Shown here piece by piece: positions 22,301 through 37,300 of a stretch of 64,000 nt of DNA. How positions within the stretch are numbered: the stretch's first letter is position 1; each line of letters begins with the position of its first letter. The stretch comes from Campylorhamphus procurvoides. Lineage: Eukaryota; Chordata; Aves; Passeriformes; Dendrocolaptidae. The stretch covers positions 37,959-101,958 of the forward strand of contig WBMV01007805.1 in NCBI GenBank assembly GCA_013396655.1, written 5' to 3'. The position numbers and the translations under genes were made by a program. The notes beneath the pieces are model-generated. The model was not told where the DNA came from. It did not search any database and was given only the letters and a program-made list of their open reading frames with translations.

Positions 22301-25300
22301 TTGTGGCACAGGTTTTGTGTTGTTTGGGCTCTGTTGTTTCTCTTCAGTGGACCATCTTACATCAGTTTTGCAGCCTGGGTCTTGCACCAACTTTTTGTGG
22401 TTGAAGAGTGAATTAAAGTTTAAAACAATGAAGCTTTTGGGATGCCCTTCTTTAGTCAAGAACTTTTCTTTGCTCTAATCTGGAAAAAATGTGGTTTGTC
22501 TGTTGCTCACTGTGAGGGGTTTTTCAGGGCTGGCTTGGGGGGGACAGTAAAGTTTTAACACATTTATGTTGCAGGGAGATGTGATTGTTTTACATCATGT
22601 CCTTGGACTGGCAGAATCTTCTGAGATGGGCTGCTTGTTTGAGCAGCCATTCTGGTGAATAGTGGCTGGTCTGTTCAGATGTTTATTAATATTGCTTGTG
22701 CTTGTCTTTATGTCTTTAAATATATAACTTTTATTTTGACATGGAAGTACCTGTATACAGTGGAGTAACTTTCTGGTTTTTTAGTTACATACCAAAATAA
22801 CCTTGTTACACAGACACTGCTTATGATGGGAAAAAGAAGTATTTTAGTGAACCTGAGTTGCCTCTTAAAGGAGGAAAAAAAAGCCCCACTTTTTTATTAG
22901 TCTGGGTGTTCCAGCCAGGCAGAGCTATTCCTTCAAGTGGCTTAATGAAGATTTGATTGATTTATTTTGCTCATCTGGAGAGTGTGTGGATTACCTCTGT
23001 CAATATTGGGCATGATAAATGAGGGCTGGGCACTTACAGAGCAATCTGAATTATTGGAGCCGTTCAGGAATTAAGCAGTGGCTTGATTCAAGAGGCATTA
23101 CAAGGAGAAAATGCTGAGTGCATTTTGGGATCCTCTGAAGTAGCAGATCATGGTACAAATCGATGACCAGAAACTGATCTTAAACGTGTTTGTGTGTGGG
23201 CCTGGGCTCAGACTGCTGAAGGAGGGGTGGTTGTGTTTTGGTGCAGCTTCCAAGCCAAGCTGGAAGGTGTTCTTTGGCCACGTGCACACCCAAAGGACAA
23301 GGCTGGGGTGGGATTGCTGGGTGCAGTGCAGTGCCTTGGGATCACAGAGGAGGGCAGAGAAGGTGATGTAATTGCTCTCTTGGGAGAGCAAATCAATAGG
23401 AAAAAATCTCTTGTTGTTTCTGCTGTCATCTTTTAGCCAAAACAAGGGAAATTAAGAGTTGGATTAGATCATTGTAGTCGTGCCACCTTAGTTTTCTTAA
23501 GCTTTGTTTTGTCAAGTCTTGCCAAAAAGCCTGTTTATTGGGCAGTGCTCTTCCCTGGGTGGCTGTGTGTGCACAGGATGTGCCAACAACTGCCCTGAAA
23601 GGCTCTGGGGTTCCTCTCACAGGTGCCCTCACTCTCCTCTGGCAGCTGGGGCTTCACGTAAAGATGGGCCTGAATGCCTCTCACTGGCACAAAGTAGTGA
23701 AGAGAAGGATTTCAGCTACTTGTTTGTCATGTTTTCTCACCCGTGTTTCTGTTTCCACTTGCAGATTTCGGATCTTTGTTTGACTTGGAAAACGACCTTC
23801 CCGACGAGCTGATCCCCAATGGCGAGTTGGGCCTTTTGAACAGCGGTGGGAACCTCGTTCCAGATGCAGCTTCCAAACACAAACAGCTGTCGGAGCTTCT
23901 GCGGGGCAGCAGCGGCTCCTCCCTGACCCCGGCCCTGGGCAATGTGAACTCGGGCAGCCCCGTGCAGCAGGGGGTGGGGGCTGCAGTGCAAGGGCAGCCC
24001 AACAGCACCAGCATGGGCGCTCTGGGTGCCATGGGAAAGAGCCCTCTGAACCCGGGAGACTCGTCTGCTCCAGGCCTGGCCAAGCAGGCAGCCAGCACCT
24101 CTGGACCTACCACCCCTGCATCCCAAACCCTCAACTCCCAAGCACAAAAGCAAGTGGGCATGGTGACGAGCAGCCCTGCAACATCACAGACTGGTCCTGG
24201 GATATGTATGAATACTAATTTCAGTCAGACACACCAGAGCCTTCTCAACAGTAATTCTGGTCACACTTTAATGAATCAGCCTCAGCAAGGACAAGGGCAG
24301 GTAATGAATGGATCTCTTGGGGCAGCTGGAAGAGGAAGGGGAGCAGGAATGCAATATTCTGCCCCTGCCATGCAGGGGAATGCAGGCAGTGTGCTGGCAG
24401 AGACTTTAACCCAAGTGTCTCCACAGATGGCTGGGCACACCGGGCTGAACACAGCACAGACAGGAGCAATGACTAAAGTATGTACATGCCATTTATTATA
24501 TTCTATTTGTTGCGCTTGTTTTTTCTCCATACAGGTGTTTAGGAAACATAGTAGACCCTTTTTTTTGGAATAGAACTAAAGGATGTGCTTTCTGGAGTCT
24601 GTAGCTCTCAGTTTCAGGCACTGGTGATATCCTAAAAGCAGGATAACTGAAGCAGTCCTGCTCATGTAATCAGAAATGAAAGCTCTTGTTGCAAAAGACA
24701 TCCTTGAAGTTAAAAGTTGGAGAGTGCCTTAGCAGGGTGGATTAGAAGAGGGTAGTGTAATCCTGCAGAGAGGGAGCAGGTGATTTCTCCTGTGCAGGAT
24801 CTCAGTTCAGCTGCCAGACAACAAACAGCACCTTCTAAAGCAATGTGAACCTGGTGAAAACACTTGTGCACTGAGGGCAGAGGTGTAGCAATTGCCCCTC
24901 TGTAAAGGACCTCTGCCAGCAGCTCTGTAGCAAGTGCTTTCTAAACATGAAGGAACTGATCTGGGAACATCAGATTCCACATGGATTGCCAAGCTAATGC
25001 AAACTCTTTGAAAGGGAAGGGCAGAAGTGGCCATTGCCCAGGAGGGCAGGAATGTGTACCTGGGAGTACCTGCCTCTGTCATGGGGCAGTACAGTTATTG
25101 CTTTGTTGTGCTTTGCTTTTGAGGTGTGAGTTAGAGCAGTGTTTTGGCTGCTGTTCCTCCTGCCTTGTGTCTTACCTGTTGTCTGTGTTGCTCTGATACA
25201 GTTCCTTCTGGAAATTTTGATGGCAAACCCACCATGTTCTGATACATAGAAAAGGATAAAAATTTATCTCTGATCTTTTGTCTTTTCCTACATCAGTGGC

Positions 25301-28300
25301 TGTTACCACTATAAATTATTAACGTGTAAATGTTAATGCATTGATGTGTTAGGAGCTGTGAAAAAATTGCATTGCCTGACATGAAGGTGTGTGTCCTGTG
25401 CTCTGAAGGGTTGCTGATATCACTGTGGAGTTTTGTACAGTTAATTTACCTTTTTATGGATAAAAAACATTCTGCCTGTAGTGAAGGAGACCCCTTTGCT
25501 TAAGGAAGAGCTGCTTGTGGTCTCTGTGAAGGTCAGAGCATCTCAAAGTGGATGGAGCTGTTTGCAGCCTCCAAAACTGCTAATTTTGCTGTGTGGAGCA
25601 GATTGGTGTGCACAGACAGAGAGTCAGCTTATCTCTCATTTGTTTGCCTTTGAAATTTGTGGGAAGGGTGACAAATTCCAATTATCTGGCTTATTTCTGT
25701 AAACTTACAGAAATCTAAGTTCTGTGAGAGCCTGGTGGGGAAGGTTTTAAAGGTGGGGTCTTGTGTTTGAAACAAACCCACCCTGCTAAGGAATGGGCCA
25801 GCACTCAGACAAATCCCATATTTCAAGGACTCATTCCAGCTGCAAATGGATTCAGCAGCTGGGAGGGTGACCCAGACTTTCTCAGTTAACATGTGTTTAA
25901 GGAGCAAAGCAATGTTAGTCTGAACAAGGAACACGTTGGCAAAGGATAGTGAAAGGGTGATAAAATGATGGGGCTGTGAAGGTGCACTTCAGGGAAAACC
26001 ATTTTGAAAACTTGGCCAGCTCACAGAAATTAGGAAGATTGGTGTTTTCCAGGGCTCCATCTCTTGTTGAGCAAGATGAAGCTTAAAAGCATTGTGTTTC
26101 CTTAGCTTTTAAAGGTTTTATTTTATTGGCATTTAATTTTCTCTTGGTAAGGTGAGCTCAGTGTTTTGCACAAAGATTTTGGGTTTCCATTTTGGAGCAA
26201 ATACTTGATCCCTAAATTTTCTTCTGCCAAGCAGCAGCATCCTGTCTTTTTGCCATTTTCCTTAAATAGGGATTTGAGGCTTGGTATCCTTTTCCAGTTT
26301 CTTCCCATCCCCCAGTTTATTGTCCTAAAAGCATTAGCTTTTCCTTATGGATGTTTCAGTGATGAGGAAAGCTGTTCAGAAAAGTGAGGAAGCACTTCAG
26401 TGAGTTTGCCTGTTATCCTGAAACTGAAATTCCTGCTGAAGGACAATGTGGGTTCGTTCATTTTTTCCCCTCCTGTTCCCTGATTTTTGCCACTTAATGT
26501 TTACAGCTTAAAAGATTTGAAGGGCTGCAATAAAAGTGGGGAGAGAGCTGATCTGCCTAATAGTGAATGTGCCCAATTTGGCTCAAAGGCTTCAAATGTG
26601 GCTAACATTGTGCCTGAAAAACTGTATCAAGGCTGGAAGGGAATTCCCTGCATGGTGACTATGGCCATATCCTAAAGGGGGGAAAGAGGTGTGAGGTACA
26701 AATGCAGAAAACAAATCTAAAAGCACTTTTTAAACCAAGATTTTCTCACTGCATTTAAAATAAGTGATGTGCATCACTGCCTATCCTCATTCAAGTCCAG
26801 CTCAGTAGCCACTTCTCCCAGTCCATGAGCCTGTGGGACTCGTGACCCTTGATGGTTTGGGACCAGTTTTGTTGGGCAGGACCTTGTTCTGTGGTGGTTT
26901 GTTCTAAATCTTTGTTAGTAAATGACTAATCTAGGGAAGTCCATTGCTTTTTCTGGTTTTCTTTCTTGTGGTATGTTTTTATAAGCACTCTTTCTAGTAA
27001 GAGGAAAAGAAGGAAAGTATCCAGAGTCTGGTCACTGCACCTGCTCTCAGAAGTAACTGGGATTCATTTCATGCAGATCATCATGAGCCAATATTGTTAA
27101 TTTTGGGCTGGACTGGCCATTTGAAGGTAGAACTGAGCATGGTAACTGCAGCTCATGTTTGTGTGCTCATGTTTCATAAGCCCAGGTGGGGATAAACCTT
27201 ACCCTAACCAAAAAAGGGGGGTGGAAAATAACCAATTCCCCCTGTCACAGGGCCAGAAGGTGCTGGTGTGATGACAGATGTTTTGGAGAGATTGAAGTTT
27301 AATAGTTGCTCAATCTGTAGAGGTGTGAGCAGAGGATTTAATAGATTTTAGGAGATCCTCCCAAAGACTTGTGGTTTTGAGCTCCTGAGGTCACCTGGAA
27401 ACCTCTGAGGAACCTTCTCCTCCATGCTATTTGAACATCTCTGCTCCCTTCACTGCCACACTCCTGTCACAGTTTTGTTTGCAGCTCTGGCATTGTAGCC
27501 CTGTTTTCTTGGATAGTTTTTGTTTGACTGGTTTGAAGTTCTTGAAAAAAAACAGCTTTAAAGAGCAGAAGGATTCTTCCTGGAATGATTATCCCTTGAT
27601 GGGGGTAGAGGAACAGATCACATTGTCACAGCCATCTCCAGTAGCAATGAATTGTCCTATTGTGTTGTAGCATGTTTTTGTTAAGTCCATTAAGTCCAGC
27701 AAACGGGTTCAAACCATCTAGAAAATCTTGTCAGAGTTGTTTTTTTAAGCTTGTTGGCTGTTGAACATGAGCAGCAGCAGCAAAGCTGAGCAGACAGGCC
27801 TTGCCTCCAGAGGGATGAGCCCTTCCTTGGAATCTCTTGCTGTGGGAGCTCGTCTGTTCCAAGGGAGGCATTTGAAGCCTTCCTGTTGTTCAGTGTGGCT
27901 GGCAAAGAGCTTGAGGTTGTGTTTCTGTGGCTGAGCTGTTGGATAGTCTTGCTGAGGTGCCTTCCCCTTGTCCTAGCACTGCTGTCAAAGCCTGTGCAAA
28001 GTCAGAGGAAAACCTTGGAAGGTTCCCATTTATTCTGTAGGGTTCTCAGCCTTCCTTTGTGCACTCTGATAAGAGTTCTGGCCAGTGACTCACCCAATTG
28101 GTACTTGTGCTCTTTCCCTTGAGAGGCAGTAAAGTCCCATTCAGACCAGAGGGCTCTCCAGTGTTTCCAGGCTGTAACGCCTCCTCACACAATTCTCTGA
28201 AAGGCATCACCTTTTTGCAGTCCTTGCAGAGCTGTAGCACTCCAGGAGGGATGTGCTGGTGCCCAGCAGCAGGAATTTAGGGAGAAGCCTGTGGCTGTGT

Positions 28301-31300
28301 GGCTGATGATCTGCAGGAGCCCTTGCTGCTGACCTGCAGTGAAGCTGCAGCTTGCTGGGGGCTCCTTTCAAGGTGTTTTCCTTTACAGAACTAATAAACC
28401 TACCTCAAGTTCAGTTTTCTTTCTGAAAGGTGTGGTTTAATCAAGCATTAATTGGGTTGTGTGTGCCCCAGAAGATGATTAAGCCATTTGGTCAAATCTT
28501 AGTCTAAACCTGTGAATAGATCAGGAGAAAATGGTTGTTTATTTTCATACCAGATTATGAGGGTTACAACATTATCAGTTGGTTGTTTGGGTGCTTTTTG
28601 GGGGTTCCTTTTGAAGATTGTACATTTTGAGTAACCTCATTGAAAGCTCTCAAGGAAAATATTTGTGTTGCTATCAAGTAGAACCTGCCTGGCAGAGAGA
28701 AACTGATAGAAGAGCTGTCCTGGCTGTCAGATCTTCCAGGGCAGGAATTCAGGAGGGGATCTGGGAGCAGTGAGTTTGGACACAGAGCTCCAAGTGCTGC
28801 ATACAGGGGTTCTGTTACCTCTGTGTGTGTATTTAAGCCCCACTGGAAGCTGATCCCAGTTACTTTTGGATTGATATCAAAATGTGAATAGGCTCAAAAC
28901 AATCTCTAACTGTGCAAACCCAGGTCTGCTCTGCTGCATTGTTTCCTGTGAGTTCAGGAGAGTTTTTTCTCGAGGCTATATTGGCCTGATTTGTTTGAAC
29001 AGTGTGTGTTTTCAGCTTGGTTTTAGTCAGAAGAGCCACATGGCAGCTGCTTGTTGCAGCAGGAGAAGGTTCAGACTAGGGAAGAGGAGCAGCTCTTACC
29101 AGAAGTGAACTTCAGGAAACAGTAAAACCATTTTTTATTTCTACCAAGAGAATAACCAGTTGTCTTGTGTTCTCTTTTATTGTTGAGCTATAAAAGGTGG
29201 ATTCTGTTATTGTTGTTGTGAGAGTTGGTATTTGTATAATACACATGCTTTGGACAAGCACGTTCACAGTTTGGCTCCTTTTTGTTATTCCCTGAGTGGT
29301 GTTTTGGTGTTGGGTATTAATCTTGAATAAATTGAATAAGATAATGATGTTAAAGAGGAAGAATTCTGGTGCAGGACTTCGATGGTGTGTGTAGTTATGT
29401 TATTTGTCTCGGTGTTGTGAGGAATCTGTGCTAAGGAAAATTTGTGATGAGAAACAATGGAGCCAGCCATTCATTTCAACAGCCAGATCCTCCTGTTGAT
29501 GGGGAATTAAGGCAGCTGAAGATGTTCCCATTGCCCTGTGTGTTCTAACAAACTGCTGGTGCTGTTCCTTCCTCTGGTGACTCTCAATCTGTCCGAGGTT
29601 GCTGTGATTGTTTTACCATGACTCGCAGTGGATTTGCTTCTCCTCCGTGGGGCTGTCTGTGCTGGGCTGCCCAGCTGCCTGTCCCCAGCAGCCCCTGCCT
29701 CTGGCAAACACCAGGAGCCATCCAAACCAGACTCCAGATATCCCCATTTCAGGGCAACACCAGGAGCCATCCAAACCAGACTCCAGATATTCCCATTTCA
29801 GGGCACTCCCCAATCCAACGGTGCTTGCTCAGGGCTGTTTAAATAACAAGCACCAAAGCAGTGTTTTTACTGAGCAGAGACATATGTGCCTTTACAATCA
29901 TACAGACAGCAAGGGGATGTAAATGCAGAGAAACACACCACAGCAAAGCTCTCTGGCTCGTAGTAAAATGAAAGTCTCCAAGGCAGTTTTGTTTTGAAAC
30001 ATGACCGTGCAAAGTGCTGCTCCACAGATGAGTTTGCTGATACGTCGAGGAGATTTGGTGGCTTAAAAAGCTCCCTCACCACAGCTATTACTGCTGGCAC
30101 CTGAAAGGGAGCTGTTTCCTATTCCTGGGACATGAATTAAAGCTCCTCTGCAGTTGTGCAATGCCACTGGAGATCTCTGCAGCGATAGGCACTTGGCTGG
30201 TGCAGCTCTCAGGGTTCACTTGGGCTCCAGGGCTGCCAGAATCAGAGCACTCAGCCTTGGGGGGACAAACCCCAGCTCACATCCCTCTCCTCTCTGGGAA
30301 CTTGCATGGGGTTATCATCCAGCTGACAAAAATTGCATGGTGTGGGATCTTTCCAGAGGAGAATTGGGCCATTATCTTTGGCTGGGGTAACACAGCACAA
30401 ACATCAAGGATTTTGCCACTAACCATAAATTGTGTTATTACGGCCTTGTAATTCTTCAGGTTTTGTTGGTGGAATGGTATTGATTTCTAAGAAGTGTGTC
30501 TGAAAGAAGGTTTTGGAAGTGAAACCAACAGAGCCACCAGTTCTTTTTGGAAGGCACAGATTAAAAGCAAGATTTGCAGTGTTGTTTCAGGTTTATCAAA
30601 ATGACATGAACTTCCAAGTTCTTCCTGACTGAAATGACTTCTTTCTAGTTTTCACACTGCTTTCACGTATCTCCTGCTGCTGTTCATAGTTTGGTTTTTT
30701 TAATACACAGGCAAAAAGTGACTCAGATGTTGAGAGGGAGGAAAACCTGCCAACTGAAACGTTGGTGTGTAGAAGTTACGAAATGCCTGGTTACTTCAGT
30801 CAGAAGGAAATGTCTTTGTCATAGTAATTTTCTTAATAGACTCTAATCACGCAGGTAGATATGATTTCACAGGAGCCTTGCTGATGACAGGACCTTTTAG
30901 CAGTTCTCAAAACTTGCCCTTACTTAAAAGAGAAATTTAGTGTTTGTGCTTGACAGGGAGCTGTGATTTTATTGAGAATCCTGTAATTGGAAGGACAGAC
31001 AGAAAGGTATCAAAGCAGGTGATATTAAGATCAGAAAATTAATTGCTGGTGATCTGTTTATTTAGAAAAAAGGCAATGCAGGAAACTTGGAAAATGAAAA
31101 GTGTGTCAGCCTTCCTGAGGACTGGATCAGCAGTGAGGGGAGACCATTCTCCCCCTGCCACCTCCACAGGTGAAAAGCACTTCAACCATCAGGCAAAAAA
31201 TAACATTGTGTTGGAAAGTTGCACTTTGGAATTTTGAAATCCCCTCACTCCCACAGGGGGCTGGAATTGCAGTCCAAGAGGTTACACAGAGCACAGCAAA

Positions 31301-34300
31301 ACTGCCTTTGTAGTGGCAGATTATTCTTCTCCTTGATGAACTTTTAAACTAGAAAAGATGTTTCAATCCGTAGTTCCCTCCCTCAATCTCCAAAAATAAT
31401 CCTGATTTCTTATTGCCACAGTTGCTGGTTTACCCTGGGGGGCTGAGCATAAGGAATGGCCAAACATAATGGCATTTTCCTTTCTTCTTGTGAATGTTTG
31501 GAGGAAATACCTGGTGGGTTTTGTGTGGAAGGTTTTGTGTATGACATCAGTGTAGTTTGCTGAGTGGTACCTGCTCATTTCTCCTCCTCCTGCTGCAATG
31601 AGGAGTATTTTTATTTACTCCAGAATGGCTGTGGGGTGAAGGGAAGTGGCACACTAAGCTTATTGCTCATGTTTTAACCCTCTGTATGTCACCCATGAGA
31701 TGGCTTCAATTCTGAGACCAGAAATACTTCGCAGAACTGAGATTTAAATGAATGAGGACTTGAGGTGATTTTTGAACCCTTGGTGCTACAAAAACTATGT
31801 GTAATAACACTTGGAAATGTCTGTGCTGGCGAGTTTTGAAGATGCCCAAGCCCCAGAGTGTCTGTATGTGCAAATCTGCTTTAGGTTTGGCAAACAAGTG
31901 TCCAGTGCCCAAAAAGCAGTACTTTTGTTTTAGAATGAATCATAATGAAAATACAGCATATTAAATATAGGAACATCCTTGCCAAAAAACCTATGAAATA
32001 GACTTCTAAAGGAGAGGAGTGAATAGATTATTTAATGTCTGGCATGCTGCTGGTTTGGGTGGTGGAAAGGTTGTGTGTTCCTGGAGTGACTGCAGCATTC
32101 TGCTGTCCTGGCTCCGTGGCTGCTCTTTGAGAGGCATTTTTGGAAACCAACACAAATCAATGCCCTCTGAAACTTTGGGCAAATTGACTTCATTAAATAA
32201 CTGCCTTTAGGATGGGAGGATCTTTGTACCCTGGAAATGGGCAAGTGTTGGAAGACCATGAGTCAAAACTAAGATGTCAGTGTTGGAATAAGCTGTGATT
32301 GTTTCCCTTGTCTGATATGGGGTGAGATTCACCTTGGGCTGAAATCATCCCCTGTGCAGTTGTGTGCCTCGTTTGTTTGCACTGCTCAGTTTTAATCGTG
32401 TTTAAAGACAACCAAAAATTCTTGTCCTCTTTAAAAACCTGTTAGGAATTGTCTCTTGAGAGCTCCTGGGAACTGTTCAGTCTTCAAGGCGAGCACCTTT
32501 CACAGAGGGACTGGAAATGTCACGGGAGCTCTTGCAGTCAGTGTGGTGTTTCAAATCAAACATATTTGGCTCTTAAAGTTATTTAAAAATTGTTTTAGCA
32601 GTGTCAATTATTTATAGCTGCATTTCTCCATAGTTACTGTTAATGTCAGGCTGTGATATTTGTGCCAAGTGGTTGTTTTGAGTAAGCACTATTGATATTT
32701 GTTTCTTATAATGCATTTAATGTAACCTGTAGTGTGAGTTTGTTTCTTGTCTCTTTGATTTTTCTCCCGGGCCTGGATTGAATAGTTACTACTTTTAGAG
32801 GAACAATCTCTCTCTTCAGCATGCCCACTTTTCCTTTAGGATTCCTGCCTGTCAAGGAGAGTGTGCATTGTAAGGGAAGGACAGAGAATCTCTCTTTTCA
32901 TTATATTTCTGAGATCCTTTTCCAGTTGCTCTTACTCTGCAGAGCTGTTCTTGCCTTCCCCCTCCCTGAGGAATATCCCATCACAGGCCCTGCTGGATAA
33001 AGTATCCTCAGGGAAGATAAATTGGGAGAGAATCTCTTAAACAGCACTCCTGCTTTTTCTCACCAAAACGGCTTATTCCTTACCACAGTAAATGTTTGGG
33101 GCATGGTGTGCCCCCTGTTCACTGCAGGCAGCTCTGGGCACTGCTTTGGGGGCTCTTGGGTCCCTTTTTGAAATGCTGATGTCCAGTCTCAGGAAATAAA
33201 GGAACGAGCATGGAGACAGTTTGAATTTCCTGTTTTTAGAATCCCAGGCTGGTTTGGGTTGTAAGAGACCTTAAAGTCCATCTTGTTCCATGGGCAGGGA
33301 CACCTTCCACTATCCCAGGGTGCTCCAAGCCCTGTCCAGGCTGGCCTTGGGCACTCCAGGGCTGGGGCAGTCACAGCTTCTCTGGGCACCCTGTGCCAGG
33401 GCCTGCCCACCCTCCCAGGGCAGAATTCCTTCCCCATATCCCACCTAACCCTCCCTCTGGCAGTGGAAGCCATTCCCCCTTGTCTAGTTCCTAAACTTCT
33501 TTTGATGAAATACAGGAATTGGGGGAGGGCAGGGATCCTCAGCTGAGAACTGTGTTATAAAATCCTGGCTTTGTGTGACTGCAAATGTGGTTTAATTCTC
33601 ACTGAGGCTTCTTCTGGAAGTAACTCAGAAGATTTTGGCCTGTGAATAAACAATCAGGTATGTCGAGGTGTATCTTCATTGCATTTCAGTCTTTCAAAAT
33701 CCTTTTAAGTGTTGTAGAATTACTCTTTGTGTCCAAACCAGATTTTCTCAATGAAACAAACCTTTGGAACACATTTAGTTAATTTTGTGGTTCTGGTTCA
33801 GTTTCTATTCGTGTGTACTAAGACTAATTCTTGTTTATCTAAAGAAAGCCACTTGTTCTGCTTGGCACTCATAAAAGCTCTTGAAGCAATTGGAATACAT
33901 TGATCAATTGTGGCTAATTAGCCATTAGAGCTTTGAAGTTGTTATTTGCAGAGGTGACACTCATTACAAAGTAAATCTTCTGAGCTTTATTCCTGATTCA
34001 GAAGTGCAGCAGTGATGCTGAGTGCAGAAGGTGTAGTGTGTTGTAGTCTAGTCCCCTGTGTTTGTTCTCAGGCTGCTGCAGGATTTTGGAGACATTTTCA
34101 TTCTCCAGGCATCTCTACAAGGCAAGCATATGATTATTCCTTTTTCTTTTCTTGGGAAAGGTTGATTTGTAGTTAAAGGTATTAAGAGTTTGTCCTCTGT
34201 ATATCCAGTCATTTGTAAAGAGCGTTTTCCCTCAAAATTCTATCTTTTGCATTTCAGTAAGTGTGGGGAAACATTTGTTCATTTATTTAATGGTCTTGGA

Positions 34301-37300
34301 ATACTTAAATTTCTCTTTGACCTCTGGGAAATGCTTGGAAGAGAATTTCAAATCTTATTACAAGTGGTCATAAAACACCTGCCTTCCTCTTAATGGGATT
34401 TTTAAAATTTTATTTTTAGTTTTACCAAATCTTTTGTAATAAGGGATGAGGTAAAATAGTTATTCCTGGGCATTTGAGTGTTTTTCTCTGAGTTAGCTTA
34501 CCACTGGAGAACAGGACAATGATTCCTTCATGGATCTGTTGTGGCTTTGGTTATAGCAATTTGCTTAAAGAGGTGGGAGAGTGGAGGCTTGGAGCACAGG
34601 CTGGGCTTCCTCTGAGTGCTGGGAGCCAGATCATCATTTGATTCTCAAAACTGATTCTTGAAATGTTACCTTTTTTAAGGCATTCTTGTTGCTGACTTTA
34701 AAAGTGAGTATTTTTAGCTGAGTGTCCTGTCAGCCTGCCAAAGCTGCAGGTTGGTTTAGGTGAGCTCTGGCATTGCCACCATTCTCACACTGCAACTGAA
34801 TTAACCCTTTTTTGTTGTTTTGGTAGCACCACTGGCTTTCTGCCATAAAATGATTAATCTTTTCCTTGCCTCTCCATCTGTCCCTCTGGCATATACATTG
34901 CAAGTGCCACGGTGACTCTCTCTTGGAACACGTTACTATAGGATGAAATAGTAATTAGTAGAGACTGACTTTTTTTTGTCAGTAAACAGATGCAAGATGA
35001 TGCCAGCATAGTAAAGACAGCCTGTCCTTCCCCTTCCCCAGCAAGCACCAACTCCTGATGGACCTGCCTTTTGTGCTTCTCCAGGGGCTGTAACCAGGGA
35101 GGTGGACCTTGCTCTGTGGTGGAGCTCTGTGCTCCATTCCAGAGGCAGATAAGAGTCCAAAGAGCAAAGTCCTCGGTGTGTGCCTGCCTGCAGACCTGCT
35201 CTTTGGGGAGGGACATCTGCTCTTTGGTCCCCAGCCCTGGGGGCAGTCGTGGCAGCAGCACGCAGGGACTCAGCAGGGATAACTCCAGGGGGTTGGTTCC
35301 AGCTCCTGGAGCTCTGGGACTTGTGTCAGACTCACCTGGGACCTGGCAGGGAAGTGGTGCAGGTGGCAAAGTCCCTGTCTCCTTGAGTTACTGCTCTGGG
35401 AAGCAGGAATAAGCCTTTCTGTCCTCTTTCCCTGTCACTAACAGCATTAAGAGCAGCTGAATTATCTGTCACTCTGAATTTCTGAGGCCCTCCATTACCC
35501 AGAGCAGATCTACTCTTTCATTCACAGTACTTTGTATACTTCAGCTGTAACTTCTGACATCTCAGACACCCAGCTGGTTGATTTCCTTGTCTTGGGGGAG
35601 AGAGGAAAGTGCCAAAGAAAGAAAGTTAAAATTACTGAAGCCAGGCAAGGTGACATGCTGCTTGTTAGCACAAACATTTCAGTGGATGGAAAGAGAGAAG
35701 GAGGGAACAAAATGCTGAGCTTTTTAACCAAGCTGCATGTTGAAAGCCCAGGTTTAAGGGAGGTGTGGTAATTTGATGACAAACTATTTGAAGGGCTAAT
35801 CTGATAATGGATATTAAGTGACTAGTTTTGTTGAGGCCCAGAAGAGGGAAGTAAAGGGTACATGGGATGGCATGGGCAGTTCTGAGTCATCCCTGTCCTG
35901 CAGTTTGGATCTGGGGGTCTTGGTGGGAAGGGCAGGACTCCCATTTCATGCCAGCTTGCTCTGGTTTATAGAAGGAACAAAAGAGAGAGTAGGAAAGTGT
36001 CCCTAATGTGTCAGTGGTGTAACTGCGGGTTTGAGTGGAGCATGGGACATGCTGAGTAGCCATGGGTTACTCAGGGTGGGAGTGTGTGTGCACATTGATG
36101 TCAGCCTAAAGGTCCTGGTGATGTGTAACCCCAAAAGTCCAGCTCAGGCATCAAAAACAGCCCCAGAGTTTGTAGCAGCTCGTGAAAGGTGGAAGCAGTT
36201 CTTGAGATTTATATGTTGTATCCCACGGGCTCGTTTCATTCCTCCCAACACTGGAAGGAAGTGTTGGAAGCAGGGGGAATGTCCTTCCTTGCAAATGCTG
36301 GGATTCAGAGGGAGGCAGGTGTGCTTTAGAGAGCAGTTCACAGTGCTGAGCAGCCAAGCTCTGACCTGTGTGACTCCTCAACACTGCTGTCAGTTTGTGG
36401 AGGTCTGGCCTATGAAGAGATCACATCGAGGATGCCTCTGCTTCCTCTCTTCTTAAATTATGACATGCACATTCTGTTCTCTGAAATAATATAAATTATT
36501 AATCTGGCGCTTACAGTTAAATTGATGTTTAGCTTTTATACCACAGACTAAGCCCAGAGTAACACAGGGATAGTGGTGGCTCACTAAAAAGCTCACTTTT
36601 TGAGTTCTTCCTACAGCTCTTTTGTCAGATTCAGAGGTGTAGGAACAGTTTGGTGGGAAAAAAGGCTCTGACCTTCCTATTTTTCATTGCCAAAACAAGT
36701 CACAGAGTGGCATAACCAGTAGATTGGCTGTGTGTCCTCACAGTTCTTCACAACACCCCTCCCGAGGGGTCTTCTAAGTTGTTTGCTATCGAGCTTTCAG
36801 CTCCCTCCCGTGTCCTCAGATAATCTCTGAGGTGCTGACAGGACAAGACTGGCAGTGGTAGTGGCTCCTGGAGGGCCCTGGTGCTGTGTCTGCTGCCAGA
36901 GGCAGTGAGTGATGGAGAAGGGTCTGTGCTTTGCTCCATGGAGATGTTAACCCGGGTGTCTGTCCTGCTTTAGGAAGGTGTCTGTGGAGTTCATTTAGTC
37001 CATGGCTGTGGGTTCTGTCCATCCTGGGTGTCTCTCTCAGGGCAGGAGGGCTGGGGTGCTGTCAGCTGGTTCCAGCTGCACCAGGAGCTCTCACCAGTCC
37101 ATCCTCTTTGTCCATGGCAGTTCTGGCACACAGGGGCAGTGCCATTCACCAACCAGTATTATACAATTCAACATTACAGGCTGTTCTCACCCAAAAATCA
37201 AGTCCCCTTGAGCTACACATTGTGTTTCCCTGTCCCTGTTCCCAGGTCCTTGAGCAGAAGTAATCCCAGGGTGGGTTTGCCCTTGCTGAGGCAGGATTGA

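Larger units (their letters stand above)
10375..23764 (+). other. CREBBP: CREBBP intron 1 (13,390 bp)
   Basis: It is bounded by donor gtaagg and acceptor cacttgcag. The first 250 bp are still CpG-island, with a TATA-like box. Two CR1 pieces, a 30-bp tandem duplication and an isolated CpG-rich patch near 21.5 kb are listed separately. A GT-rich stretch lies at 11421-11443 and a poly-T tract at 12001-12014. AT-rich blocks with no recognisable content lie at about 15.5-15.9, 16.4-16.9 and 20.8-21.0 kb. No other gene is seen. Confidence 0.93.

Noticed and set aside
24478..24573. Extension of the exon 2 open frame past 24477
   Set aside because: The strong donor gtatgt at 24478 and the phase match to exon 3 show the extension is intron.
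26355..26405. Possible C/D-box snoRNA (TGATGA then TTCAGTGA)
   Set aside because: The boxes are isolated matches with no terminal stem or guide evidence; chance matches are common.
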